Assembly: GCF_963924675.1 (NCBI RefSeq)
Contig: NC_089228.1
Coordinates: 96,446,394 to 96,510,393 of the forward strand
Length of the DNA: 64,000 nucleotides
Reading direction: 5' to 3'
Source: Phocoena phocoena
Taxonomy: Eukaryota; Chordata; Mammalia; Artiodactyla; Phocoenidae
Below the pieces are notes generated by a model. The model saw nothing but the letters and a program-made list of their open reading frames with translations. It had not been told where the DNA came from and ran no database searches. Shown here in pieces: positions 20,481-32,640 of this stretch (positions are counted from its first letter, which is position 1; every line of letters begins with the position of its first letter). Position numbers and translations under genes: made by a program.

Positions 20481-23400
20481 GTTAGCAAAGAAGGTAATAG
20501 AAAATTGACAACAATCGAGATGAGGTGTTACAAAATAAGTATATTTTTTCTATTTTTATAACTTGTTCTAATGTCTTATAATATGGTTTGTATGAAAATA
20601 GTGAGTTGAAGAAACAAAAGATAAAAATGTGAATATTGCCAACAAGATAGCTGAAACTAATAAAAACCAAATATTCTGATATATTTCTGCAGGTTTAAAA
20701 AGATTACCTGGTAGAAAGCTAACTCAGACTTTGATTCAAACAATAAGTTTACAAAATAACAATCATACTCCCCTGACCAAAGAGTAATACAAATTCATAT
20801 CCTTCTGCTTTGTTTTCATTGAGAAAGATTCCAAAAACCTTGGTGATTTTTCTAAGAAAGTTCCTCAATTCTTCAGAACATCACAACTTCCCACCAGGTT
20901 AACTAAAATGTTATATCAACATTATAAACTACACCAAGAGTAGTCTTATTAATCTTAGTGTTCAGAAAAATCAAAAGAAAGGATTCATTTGTACTAGATG
21001 TCCACAGTCTCCACTAAAGACTAAAGAATGAAGCTTTTATTTTTGTTAGAGAGACATACAGAAATGATTTTTATATATCACTGCAGATATATACAATTAA
21101 ATTATATAGATTAAATTATGGAGATAATTTGATATAATCATCAAACAATTTACTTCAGATATGCAGTCTAGATTACAGCAGGAGAAATAAAATATATCGA
21201 TTTAAACACACTTCAAAAACAGAAGAAAGTAAGAGTATATATTGTTTAAAAGCCATGCCTGCTGTGTAAAGGAATCCATCCTTACCACACCTCCATCCAC
21301 CCACCCAGCCATCCATCTTCATTTATTAATAAATATTTGCCAAATGCCTACTGTATGCACTAGGAACCATAGAAGGTGCCAGTATATGACGTTGGGCAAA
21401 CTGAACTACAGCATTCATGAGGACACTTGTGTGGCAGCGGTGAGTGGAAGAGCTTAAGGGATGAGATCTCATAGGCTGTGTTAGGGAGCTTTGTCTTGTC
21501 TTCACACTGAAGAGACACAGGAAGCCATTAAAGAGGTTTGTCAACAGTTACTAAGTGGCTAACTTCATGCTAGGTGGTGGGGCTTCAAGAAATAAACACC
21601 CATAGCAACATCCCCATTCTTGGTTCCCTTGCAGAGCTGTACTTCCAATACAATCTGTCAAATCCTTTCCACATTAGCTAAACATCCAACTATGCACGCG
21701 TTACTGTATACATTTGCTCTCATTTAAATTTTCTTCAGTCCTCTTCCTGCCTTTTCTCACTCATCAAGAGAGTCTCATTTTCTTCTTCCAAATCTTTTCT
21801 TGAATGAAATAGCTACTATTGTATCCCATGCATGGTGGTTAGTGCAAAATTCTAAATTATCATCCTTAAAATCTGATATTCTTCTTATATATAGCATAGC
21901 CCAACAAAACACACTCTGAATACTGAAACAGTAGCAAAAGAATGCCCTCTTTGGGTGAAATGGTACTTTGTTGTTTCCACAGCTGTTTGCTTTCAATTTT
22001 TTTAAGATTTATTTTCTAGAATTTCACACAATCGTTTACCTATCTTCAACTGATTCTGCCTTCCCATTGCTTCTATTTTCTATTCTTTCTTCCCCAGAAT
22101 TATATCCCTGACTTCCACGCAACATGTGTACTGCTTTCTCTGATCTGACTAAACATGAGAAAAAAGAACAAGTCTCCATGTAGGCAATAAACATCTGAGC
22201 CCGCCTCTCTTTTTTTTTCTTTCTTTTGCCCCATACATAGGATACAGAAGCAAAGCTGGAGAAAAGCTTAAATAAATCAACAGCAATACACACATTATCC
22301 TTTTAAGTCAGCCTGCAACACGATTCATATAAAAAATAATAGAGGCATATGCATGAGGTCAATTATCTAAGAAAGTGAAGATGGTAAATTAAACATAATC
22401 TGGGCTTTTTTCCTTATCATTCTTCCATGAATCCCCAAGTGAACCAACAGAATGAGACCCATTTCTTTGGTTTCCACAGTCCTGAGAGATGCTGTCCTCA
22501 AAGCAGCTCAAATCCATACATCATAATCTGAACTATTTCATATCTCTCTTGTGAAAAAATGAAGTAGTGGACATAAACACACACTTTATAGAATCTTAAA
22601 CAAATGTGTTTTGAACATTTTAATCTCCCTGAAACCCTGGGGTGCCTTCCAATCAATTATAAAGGCACTGTGTCCTGACTTAACTGGCAGTGACTTTTCC
22701 CATTCCTAAATGGTGCATGAAACCCCTTTGCATCTTATAATCAATAGCATTTTGAAGTCAACAGAATAGGCTATAAAACTGCAAAAGAATGCAAGCCTTT
22801 CAATGAATTCTATAAAAGTTAAATCTTGCTAACTATTTTAGCCTCTAATTTAATAAATGATTACACCATAGAGTGTAACCAGTAACATTCTTAGGAAATA
22901 TACTGAGGGTTTTTGCCTCTCATAATTGGTAGGAAGCAAAGTTTTACTTTTTGCATTTAAAAACCGTGAACAGAATACTTAAAGACATTTATTTTACATA
23001 AATGTACTAAAAGGTGCTTTATCATTATGCAGATCATCTTCTATAAAGCTGGCACCAGTCTAGTTGCAAAGCAATGATCTCTTGGGATTTAGTATTTTTA
23101 AATCTCGAAATATTGACAGGATTGACATATGATACCTTTAACTCATATACATGCCACACATAATTAAAATAATACTAATTTTCCTGTTACGTGAGCCATT
23201 AGCACTGCCTATTACACTAAAAAAGAACACTTCAGGAGACCTGAATATTTAAATTTAAAATTCCAAGTAATATAGCATGAGAAGAAAAAAGTGATGACTT
23301 TTTCTTCTAAAAAACAGAAAATCTGTTCCTGTTTTCCCAAGGGAAATTAGTTAGGCACTGCTGCCAGACTACAGAAAACCTCATGAATTTTGATTCTACC

Positions 23401-23624
23401 AATTCAGATTTTATGATAATTTGGGCAAGAGCTGAGTTAAACAGGTTCCGTTAAGGTACAGACTTTTTCTTTCCTATCTATTTCCTAGGGCTAAAAAGAA
23501 TGAATGATGCATAATAAAAAATTACTGAATAAAAGAATGAACTAATAACAACTTTACAAGGAAAACATGATGATTTTTTTGATCATTTAATATTAAAAAG
23601 TAGAATTTATAAATATATTTATTT
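20481..23624. other. AT-rich intron sequence with minor repeat traces
   Basis: No gene or splice-supported exon seen. A (CCAT)-rich tract lies at 21287-21318. About 21310-21560 (aataaatatttgccaaatgc ... ggaagccattaaagaggttt) resembles a common ancient interspersed repeat whose family I cannot name. A C/T-rich run lies at 22204-22228. Confidence 0.45.
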
Positions 23625-23640
23625 AAAATAAACAGCCATT
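23625..23640 (+). repeat. 5' target-site duplication of the 23.6-29.0 kb L1
   Basis: aaaataaacagccatt, preceded by TTT, so the nick site reads TT/AAAA, the preferred L1 endonuclease target. The identical 16 bp recur at 29023-29038. Confidence 0.85.
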
Positions 23641-23791
23641 GAGCTCTACCAACCACCAGTCCCTCCCATCAGGAAGCTTGCACAAGCCTCTTAGATAGCC
23701 TCATCCAGAAGAGAGCAGCCAACAGAAGCAAGAAGAACTAGAATTCTGTAGACTGTGGAACGAAAACCACATTCACAGAAAGATAGACAAA

Positions 23792-24719
23792 ATGAAAAGG
23801 CAGAGGACTATGTACCAGATGAAGGAACAAGATAAAAACCGAGAAAAACAACTAAATTTAGTGCAGATAGGCAACCTTCCAGAAAAAGAATTCAGAATAA
23901 CAATAGTGAAGATGATCCAGGACCTCGGAAAAAGAATGGAGGCAAAGATCAAGAAGATGCAAGAAATGTTTAACAAAGACCTGAAAGAATTAAAGAACAA
24001 AGACCTAGAAGAATTAAAGAACAAACAAACAGAGATGAACAATACAAAAACTGAAATGAAAAATATACTAGAAGGAATCAATAGCAGAATAACTGACACA
24101 GAAGAACGGATAAGTGACCTTGAAGACAGAATGGTGAAATTCACTGTGGCAAAACAGAATAAAGAAAAAAGAATAAAAAGATATGAAGACAGACTAAGAG
24201 ACCTATGGGACAACATTAAACGCAACAACATTTGCATTATAGGAGTCCTAGAAGGAGAAGACAGAGAGAGAGGACCTGAGAAAATATTCGAAGAGATTAT
24301 AGTCAAAAACTTCCCTAACATGGGAAAGGAAATAGCCACCCAAGTCCAGGAAGCGCAGAGTCCCAGGCAGGATACACCCAAGGAGAAACACTCTGAGACA
24401 CACAGTAATCAAACTGACAAAAATTAAAGACAAAGAAAAAATATAAAAAGCAACAAGGGAAAAATGACAAATAACATACAAGGGAACTCCCATAAGGTTA
24501 ACAGCTGATTTCTCAGCAGAAACTCTACAAGCCAGAAGGGAGTGGCACGATATATTTAAAGTGATGAAAGGGAAGAACCTACAACCAAGATTACTCCACC
24601 CGCAAAGGATCTCATTCAGATTTGATGGAGAAATCAAAAGCTTTACAGACAAGCAAAAGCTAAGAGAATTCAGCACCACCAAACCAGCTATACAACAAAT
24701 GCTAAAGGAGCTTCTCTAA
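23792..24719 (+). pseudogene. L1 ORF1 (ORF1p), frameshifted
   Basis: ORF1p is the RNA-binding chaperone of L1 particles. The open part gives 211 codons: a Lys/Glu-rich coiled coil (about residues 55-125) and the start of the RRM-like domain (ICIIGVLEGEDRERGPEKIF). Near 24355 the frame shifts, which gives the premature stop at 24425-24427. In the shifted frame two more stops follow (about 24446 and 24467). The C-terminal domain (SAETLQARREW ... LLKELL type) then reads to a stop at 24717-24719. A 24-bp tandem duplication at 23975-24022 repeats the octapeptide KDLxELKN in the coiled coil. Confidence 0.92.
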
Positions 24720-24779
24720 GTGGGAAACCTAAGAGAAGAAAGGGACCAAAAAAAAAACCCACCCAAAACAATTAAGAAA

Positions 24780-27700
24780 ATGGTAACAGGAACATATATA
24801 TTGATAATTACCTTGAATGTGAATGGATTAATTGCTCCAACCAAAAGGCACAGGCTTGCTGAATGGATACAGAAACAAGACCCATATATATGCTGTCTAC
24901 AAGAGACCCACTTCAGACTTAGGGACACATACAGACTGAAAGTGAGGGGATGGAAAAAGATACTCCATGCAAATGGAAATCTAAAGAAAGCTGGAGTAGC
25001 AATATTCATATCAGATAAAATAGACTTTAAAATAAAGAATGTTACAAGAGACAAGGAAGGACACTACATAATGATCAAGGGATCAATCCAAGAAGAAGAT
25101 ATAACAATTATAAATCTATACGCATAGACTGTATCCAACATAGGAGCACCTCAATACATAAGGCAACTGCTAACAGCTATAAAAGAGGAAATCAACAGTA
25201 ACACAGTAAGGGTGGGGGACTTTTAACACCTCACTTATACCAATCATCCAGACAGAAAATTAATAAGGAAGCACAAGCTTTAAATGACACAATAGACCAG
25301 ATAGATTTAATTGATATTTTTAGGACATTCCATCTGAAAATGGCAGATTACACTTTCTTCTCAAGTGTACATGGAACATTCTCCAAGATACATTACATCT
25401 TGGGTCACAAATCAAGCCTCAGTAAATTTAAGAAAATTGAAATCATATCAAGCACCTTTTCCGACCACAACGCTATGAGATTAGAAATAAATTGCAGGGA
25501 AAAAAATGTAAAAAACACAAACACATGGAGGCTAAACAATACGTTACTAAGTAACCAAGAGATCACTGAAGAAACCAAAGAGGAAATCAAAAAATACCTA
25601 GAGACAAATGACAACGAAAACACGATGATCCAAAACCTATGGGATGCAGCAAAAGCAGTTCTAAGAGGGAAGTTTTTAGCAATAAAATCCTACCTCAAGA
25701 AACAAGAAAAATCTCAAATAAACAATCTAACCTTACACCTTAAGGAACTAGAGGAAGAAGAACAAAGAAAACCCAAAGTTAGTAGAAGGAAAGAAATCAT
25801 AAAGATCAGAGCAGAAATAAATGAAATAGAAACAAAGAAAACAATAGCAAAGATCAATAAAACTAAAAGCTGGTTCTTTGAGAAGATAAACAAAATTGAT
25901 AAACCTTTAGCCAGACTCATCAAGAAGAACAGGGAGAGGACTGAAATCAATAAAATCAGAAATGAAAAAGAATTGACAACGGACACTGCAGAAATACAAA
26001 GCATCATAAGAGACTACTAGAAGCAACTCTATGCCAATAAAATGGACAACCTGGATGAAATGGACACTTTCTTAGAAAGGTATACTCTTCCAAGACTAAA
26101 CCAGGAAGAAATAGAAAATATGAATGGGCCAATCACAAGTAATGAAATTGAAACTGTGATTAAAAATCTCCCAACAATAAAAAGCCCAGGACCAGATGGC
26201 TTCACAGGTCAATTCTACCAAACATTTAGGAAAGAGCTAACACCCATCCTTCCCAAACTCTGCCAAAAAACTGCAGAGGAAACAACACTCCCAAACTCAT
26301 TCTACAAGGCCACCATCACCCTGATACCAAAACAACACAAAGATACTACAAAAAAGGAAAATAACACACCAATATAACTGATGAATATAGATGTAAAAAT
26401 CCTCAACAAAATACTAGCAAACAGAATCCAACAACACAGCAAAAGGATCATACACAATGATCAAGTGGGATTTATCTCAGGGATGCAAGGATTCTTAAAT
26501 ATATGCAAATCAATCAATGTGATACACCATATTAACAAATTGAAGGGTAAAAACCATATGATCATCTCAACAGATGCAGAAAAAGCTTTTGACAAAATTC
26601 AACACCCATTTATGATAAAAGCTCTCCAGAAAATGAGCACAGAGGGAACCTGCCTCAACATAATAAAGGCCATATACGACAAACCCACAGGAAATACCAT
26701 GCTTAATGGTGAAAAAATGAAAGCATTTCCTCTAAGATCAGGAACAAGACAAGGATGCCCACTCTCACCACTATTATTCAACATAGTTTTGGAAGTTTTA
26801 GCCACGGCAATCAGAGAAGAAAAAGAAATAAAAGGAATACAAATTGGAAAAGAAGAAGTAACACTGTCACTGTTTGCAGATGACATGATACTATACATAG
26901 AGAATCCTAAAGCTGCCACCAGAAAACTACTATAGCTAACCAATGAATTTAGTAAAGTTGCAGAATACAAAATTAATACACAGAAATCTTTTGCATTCCT
27001 ATACACTGACAATGAAAGATCAGAAAGAGAAATTAAGGAAACAATCCCATTCACCATTGCAACAAAAAGAATAAAATACCTAGGAATAAACCTACCTAAG
27101 GAGGTAAAAGACCTGTACTCAGAAAACTATAAGACACTGATGAAAGAAATCAGAGATGACACAAACAGATGGAGAGATATATATCCATGTTCTTGGATTG
27201 GAAGAATCAATATTGTGAAAATGACTATACTACTGAAAGCAACCAACAGATTCAATGCAATCCCTATCAAATTACCAATGGCATTTTTTACAGAACTAGA
27301 ACAAAAAGTCTTAAAATCTGTATGGAGACACAAAAGATCCCAAATAGCTAAAGCAGTCTTGAGGGGAAAAAAAGGAGGTGGAGGAATCTGACTCCTTAAC
27401 TTCAGACTATACTACAAAGCCACAGTAATCAAGACAGTATGGTCCTGGCACAAAAACAGAAATATCGATCAATGGTACAGGATAGAAAGCCCAGAGATAA
27501 ACCCACGCACCTATGGTCAACTAATCTATGACAAAAGAGGCAAGGATATACAATGGAGGAAAGCCAGTCTCTTCAATAAGTGGTGCTGAGAAAACTGGAC
27601 AGCTGCATATAAAAGAATGAAATTAGAACACTCCCTAACACCATGCACAAAAATAAACTCAAAATGGGTTAAAAACCTAAATGTATGACCGGACACTATA

Positions 27701-28340
27701 GAACTCTTAGAGGAAAACATAGGAAGAACACTCTTTGACATAAATCACAGCAAGACCTTTTTTGACCCACCTCCTAGAGTAATGGAAATAAAAACAAAAA
27801 TAAACAAATGGGACCTAATGAAACTTAAAAGCTTTAGCACAGCAAAGAAAAGTACAAACAAGACAAAAAGACAACCCTCAGAATGGGAAAAAATATTTGC
27901 AAACGAACAAATGGATCAATCAAAGGATTAATCTCCAAACTATATAAACAACTCATGCAGCTCAATATTAAAAAAACAAACAACCCAATCCAAAAATGGG
28001 CAGAAGACCTAAATAGACATTTTCCCAAAGAAGGCATACAGATGTCCGTGAGGCACATGAAAAGCTGGTCAACATCGCTAATTATTAAAAAAATGCAATC
28101 AAAACTACAGTGAGGTATCACCTTACATGGGTCAGAATGGCCATCATCAAAAAATCTACAAACAACAAATGCTGGAGAGGGTGTGGAGAAAAGGGAACCC
28201 TCTTGCACTGTTGGTGGGAATGTAAATTGATACAGCCACTATGGAGAACAGTATGGAGCTTCCTTAAAAAACTAAAAATAGAACGACCATATGATCCAGC
28301 AATCCCACTACTGGGCATATACCAGAGAAAACCATAATTC
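24780..28340 (+). pseudogene. L1 ORF2 (endonuclease + reverse transcriptase), multiply broken
   Basis: ORF2p nicks DNA and copies L1 RNA. Visible in order are the endonuclease start (ITLNVNG, CLQETH, about 24800-24920) and SDHNAM near the end of that domain (about 25458-25477). The reverse transcriptase follows, with [47 protein letters not shown] and the catalytic FADD at 26873-26884. The C-terminal Cys/His knuckle [18 protein letters not shown] begins near 28170. The frame is lost by many stops, e.g. at about 25125, 26018, 26375, 26933 and 27389. An extra T near 25224 destroys the GDFN active-site box (GDF then stop). Confidence 0.93.
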
Positions 28341-28802
28341 AAAAAGACACCTGCATCCCCAGTGTTCATTGCAGCACTATTTACAATAGCCAGGTCATGG
28401 AAGCAACCTAAATGCCCATCGACAGACGAATGGATAAAGAAGATGTGGCACATATATACAATGGAATATTAGTCAGCCATAAAAAGGAAGAAAATTGGAT
28501 CATTTGTAGAGACGTGGATGGACCTACAGACTGTCATACAGAGTGAAGTAAGTCAGAAAGAGAAAAACAAATATCGTATATTAAAGCATATATGTGGAAT
28601 CTACAAAAATGGTACAGATGAACTGGTTTGCAAGGCAGAAATAGAGACACAGATGTAGAGAACAAACGTATAGATGCCAATGGGGGAAAGTGGCAGGGGG
28701 GAGGAGTGGTGGGTTGAATTGGGAGATTGGGATGGACATGTATACACTAATATGTATAAAATAGATAATAAGAACCTGTTGTATTTTTAAAAAAAATAAA
28801 AG

Positions 28803-28837
28803 AATGGGTAAGAGTATACAAACCCGAAAGGAAACAA

Positions 28838-28879
<42 letters not shown>

Positions 28880-29022
28880 TCTCTCTCTGTCTCCCTTACT
28901 CTCTCTCTCCCTTTCTCTCTCACTCTCTCTCTCTGTCTTTCCCACTAACCAGAATTCATCTCACAATTGAAGATAAGAAATATTGAGGATTAACCATACT
29001 TTTGGTTAGGTTATAAAAATAA
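28803..29022 (+). mobile_element. Candidate 3'-transduced sequence of the L1
   Basis: Some 220 bp of non-L1 sequence lie between the L1 poly(A) signal and the 3' target-site duplication. They contain a (CA)n run, a (CT)n-rich run, then unique sequence ending in the A-rich ttataaaaataa. Because the duplication encloses them, they were probably carried along by transcript read-through at the donor locus. The alternative is secondary expansion or insertion after integration. Confidence 0.6.
28838..28945. repeat. (CA)n then (CT)n microsatellite
   Basis: An uninterrupted CA tract at about 28838-28877 is followed by a CT-rich imperfect tract to about 28945. Likely polymorphic. Chance ORFs in this tract (Thr-His or Val-Cys repeats) are not genes. 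Confidence 0.97.
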
Positions 29023-29038
29023 AAAATAAACAGCCATT
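29023..29038 (+). repeat. 3' target-site duplication of the L1
   Basis: aaaataaacagccatt, identical to 23625-23640. Joining the flanks without the insert gives a continuous AT-rich pre-insertion sequence. Confidence 0.85.
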
Positions 29039-30690
29039 AATGCTCATTTAATTACACTATTTCCTGGTAATTAATTTATAAACTAGCTAGCATTATTATA
29101 ATACTGAAATAATTAAACTGTGTTCCTTTAAAAAATTCAATAGTTCAGACATCTCACTAACACATTACACTAGCCCTTCCATTGACAGTATCCGTGTAGC
29201 TTCCATTTTATAAATTGCTAATGCCTTTCCAAGTTTATAACATTTTAAGTAACCCAACCAAGTTTTGTTTTATTGCACATACTTTCTCCCAGGCTGTTTT
29301 AAAACATTTTAATCTTATCTTATATTTAATCTTATCTTAACATTATTCACTTTAATTTAATAAAAATCAGTCCAACTTTTCCAGTATGCCACCTAAAGTT
29401 TAGTCTCACTTAGGAAGGACTTCATCATCCCTAATTATAGGAACATGCTCTTGTATTTTCTTAAGTATTCTTAGCAGAATTCTCAAGGAAGAGAATGTCA
29501 CTGGCATTAAAGCATAACCTTATTAACATAAAATACTATTCCAAATGAAACTTCATTTCTTTTTTTTTAATATCACATGTGCTATTTAAAAAAGAAAAAA
29601 AAAGGGAGTATTTTTCACTCCTTGCAAACTTATTCATATTATAAGGAGCTTAAAAAAATTTAGAAAAGTAGGTGAGCAAACTCTGGCTTTCATATTTACC
29701 CACTAATTAGAGTTCACAATCTAGTTTTTTGCTCATTAGTCTGTCACGCTCACTTCTGAATTACTCAATCTAGTTTTACATAGGAACCTAACTTCCCTCA
29801 AGCTTCCCCAGATAACAAGAGGGTAATTCCAGGCCATTCATTATGCCTATGTTAACAAAAATCCTACTTATCAAGTGACTCCTTAGAGCAAGTCTGAATA
29901 TCACAGAGTTATTTCAGCAGGACAGATTCCTTAATGTGTTTCTTAAGCCATAAACTGCTTATATCCTTAGGACCCATTACTCTCATATACATGGTAAAAT
30001 AGATGATTAACTGAAATTATTTTTTAAATAAAATTTTTCTGGTGGCTAAAGTATATAATTTCAGAGTGATGGCTGCTAAAAGGAAACTATAGGTATTATG
30101 GTGGTGATTTCAGGATTTTGCTGTTTGAGACAGAATAATATGAAAAAATCCCAATGCAAGCTGACCTAAAATCTCCACCTTTTCCTATACCCATTGTTTG
30201 ACTCCTATTTTTTCCTGAATCATTACAATATTCTTTTAAAAGGTGACCTCTTTATTCAAAGGCTTAATTTAGAACAGGATTAACTGTACTACAGATTCAA
30301 CTATCACTAGAATACAGCTCTCATCCAGTTATGATACAGAATAATATTAGAATAACACAGACTTGAAAAGTCCTCATGCCACTTTCTGGTTGCAGTCCCT
30401 GGGATAAGGTTATTTAACAGTTTTCAACTTCAGCTTTTCCATCTTTGTAAAATGGTGAATTTACCTGTAAAATGCTGAATTCTAAATTTCTAACATAAAT
30501 TCTTAGGAGCATTTTTATAGAACATTCCCTGAAACTTTTGACTATACTGTATTCAGAAACAGAGAGTAAATTATTTTAGAAATACAAACTGGTTTTAAAA
30601 ATCAATTAACATAACAATGCAATTAAGTCAGAAATCACTAACAAAAAAATAAATAAAATCCCCAACCATCCCCAAGGGAAAAAAATTCTA
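29039..30690. other. AT-rich intron sequence; possible MIR at 30370-30490
   Basis: No gene recognised. About 30370-30490 (catgccactttctggttgca, cagcttttccatctttgtaa, aatggtgaatttacctg) resembles a decayed MIR in plus orientation. The rest is unassigned. Confidence 0.45.
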
Positions 30691-30699
30691 TCAAGAGAG

Positions 30700-31215
30700 T
30701 GAAAGAAGAAACCAGCACAGAAATTAATGAGAGCAGCAAACATGAAGTCATATTTAATACAGCTAAAGCAAGGTCTACAAGGAAATCAATAGCTTTAAAT
30801 GATTCTAACAGGAAAGAATAGACTTAAAAATGAATAAGCCCAGTTTCCAACTTAAGAAATTTCATAACAGAATAAGCTCAAAAAAGAGGAAAAGATAATA
30901 AAGAGAAAAATGTAATGAAACGGGAAAGTATGATACAAGAGAATATCAAGAAACTCAGAAGTTGGTACAATAAAAGGGGAGTGAAACAGACAAACCTCTG
31001 GCAAGACTAATCAAGACAGAGAGAAAAGGCACAAATGAACAATATTAACAGTGAGAAAATGGACACACAACTACAGATCCAGCAGCAATGAGAGAGAGTA
31101 AGAGAATACCATGAATGACGTTTTGCCAATAAATGTGAATAGTTAATAAAATGGATAAATTATAAGAAAAATATCTGATTGAAGAGAAAAAAGAAAACTT
31201 GAATAATCTCATATT
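30700..31215 (+). pseudogene. Decayed L1M ORF2 fragment
   Basis: ggtacaataaaaggggagtg, acaaacctctggcaagacta and atcaagacagagagaaaagg match the ORF2 stretch encoding ...[15 protein letters not shown]..., intact in the younger L1 at 25885-25930. Strongly diverged and without open frame. Confidence 0.7.
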
Positions 31216-31221
31216 ATTAAA

Positions 31222-31683
31222 TACACTGACTTGGTCAATTAATCTATGACCAAAGAGTCAAGAATATACACTGGAGAAAAGACAGTCTCTTCAATAAGTG
31301 GTGCTGAGAAAACTGGACAGCTACATGTAAAAGAATGAGATTAGAACATTCTCTAATACCATATACAAAAATAAACTCGGAATGGATTAAAGACCTAAAT
31401 GTAAGACTGGATACTACAAAACTCCTAGAGGAAAACACAGGCGAAACACTTTTTTTCATAAATCACAGCGGTATTTTTTTTTGGATCCATCTCCTAAAGT
31501 AAAGGAAATAAAAGTAAAAATAAGCAAATGGGACCTAATTAAACTTAACAGCTTTTGCATAGCAAAGGAAACCATCAACAAAATGAAAAGACAACCAACT
31601 GAATGGGAGAAAATATTTGCAAATGATGTGACCTATAGGGATTAATATCCAGCATACATAAACAGCTCATACAACTCAACATC

Positions 31684-31714
<31 letters not shown>

Positions 31715-32250
31715 AAAAAATGGGGCAGAAGAACTGAATAGACATTTTCCCAAAGAGGAAATGCAGATGGCCAACAGGCACGTGAAAACATCACTAATCA
31801 TCAGGGAAATGCAAATCAAAAACACAATGAGGTATCACTTCACACCCATCAGAATGGCTATCATCAAAAAGAACACAAATAACAAATATTGGTGAAGATG
31901 TGGAAAAAAGGGAACCCTTGTACACTGTTGTGGGAATGTAAAATGGTGCAGCCACTGTGGAAAACAATACAGAGGTTTCTCAAAAAGCTGAAAATAGAAC
32001 TACCATATGACCCAGCAATTCCACTCCTGGGTATATATCCAAAAAACCAAAAACACTAATTTGAAAAGATACATGTACCCCAATGTTCATAGCATCATTA
32101 TGTACAATTACCAAGGTATGGAAGCAACCTAAGTGTCCATCAACCGATGAATGGATAAAGAAGATGTGGAATACATATACACAGAACGGAATACCACTAA
32201 GCCATAAAAAATAATGAAATTTTTCCAACTGCAAATAATATAATTTCATT
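31222..32250 (+). pseudogene. L1 ORF2 3' fragment
   Basis: Parallels 27510-28490 of the younger L1: ctcttcaataagtggtgctg, gaatgggagaaaatatttgc, ttcccaaagaggaaatgcag, gttgtgggaatgtaaaatgg, ctaccatatgacccagcaat, agccataaaaaataatgaaa. Several in-frame stops and poly-T/poly-A insertions (31474, 31687). The usual 3' UTR and poly(A) are missing, so it is truncated at both ends. Confidence 0.88.
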
Positions 32251-32479
32251 TTTAAAGCTCAAACTCAGACAAAACCAAAAAGGATATTGTTTGAACACAA
32301 TTATCTTTAAGAAGCACTAAAATGATGATGCAAACTTAAGAACACTTAAATATCTCTACCAAGCAGATAGTGGGATGAAATGGAGACTAGCATGTAGGCT
32401 GATACAACAGTACATGTTAGCAATGTGCCAGTTCTTAAATTGGGTATTGGAATTAAAGATTACCATGTTATTCTTATGA

Positions 32480-32640
32480 TTTATAATAATGCATATTACA
32501 TATACTAAGTATTATGTATTAAATGTATGTGATAATATATAATATTACACATATATGTAATAATATATGATATATGTGATAATATATGATATTACATATG
32601 TAATAATATATATTATTTATATATTATTTTATGTGTCAAA
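32480..32640. repeat. AT-rich, palindrome-prone low-complexity tract
   Basis: Repeated units such as gtgataatatatgatatta, catatatgtaataatatatg and tatattatttatatattatt give several overlapping inverted repeats. Expected to form hairpins in single strands. No gene. Confidence 0.85.

Larger units (their letters stand above)
23641..28802 (+). mobile_element. Near-complete LINE-1, 5'-truncated in its 5' UTR, inactive
   Basis: Starts gagctctaccaaccaccagt inside the 5' UTR, followed by ORF1 (from 23792), a short inter-ORF spacer, ORF2 (ATG at 24780), a 3' UTR with ggagattgggatggacatgt, and an AATAAA at 28795-28800. Both ORFs are broken (see separate entries), so it cannot retrotranspose by itself. 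Much less diverged than the L1M pieces in the window. It is in antisense to HIVEP1. Confidence 0.93.

Noticed and set aside
23773..25054. Hydrophobic minus-strand ORFs up to 202 codons
   Set aside because: They are antisense to L1 ORF1/ORF2; hydrophobicity is a by-product of Lys/Glu-rich codons on the other strand.
28804..28986. Repeats of Thr-His and Cys-Val in short ORFs
   Set aside because: Translations of a (CA)n/(CT)n microsatellite.
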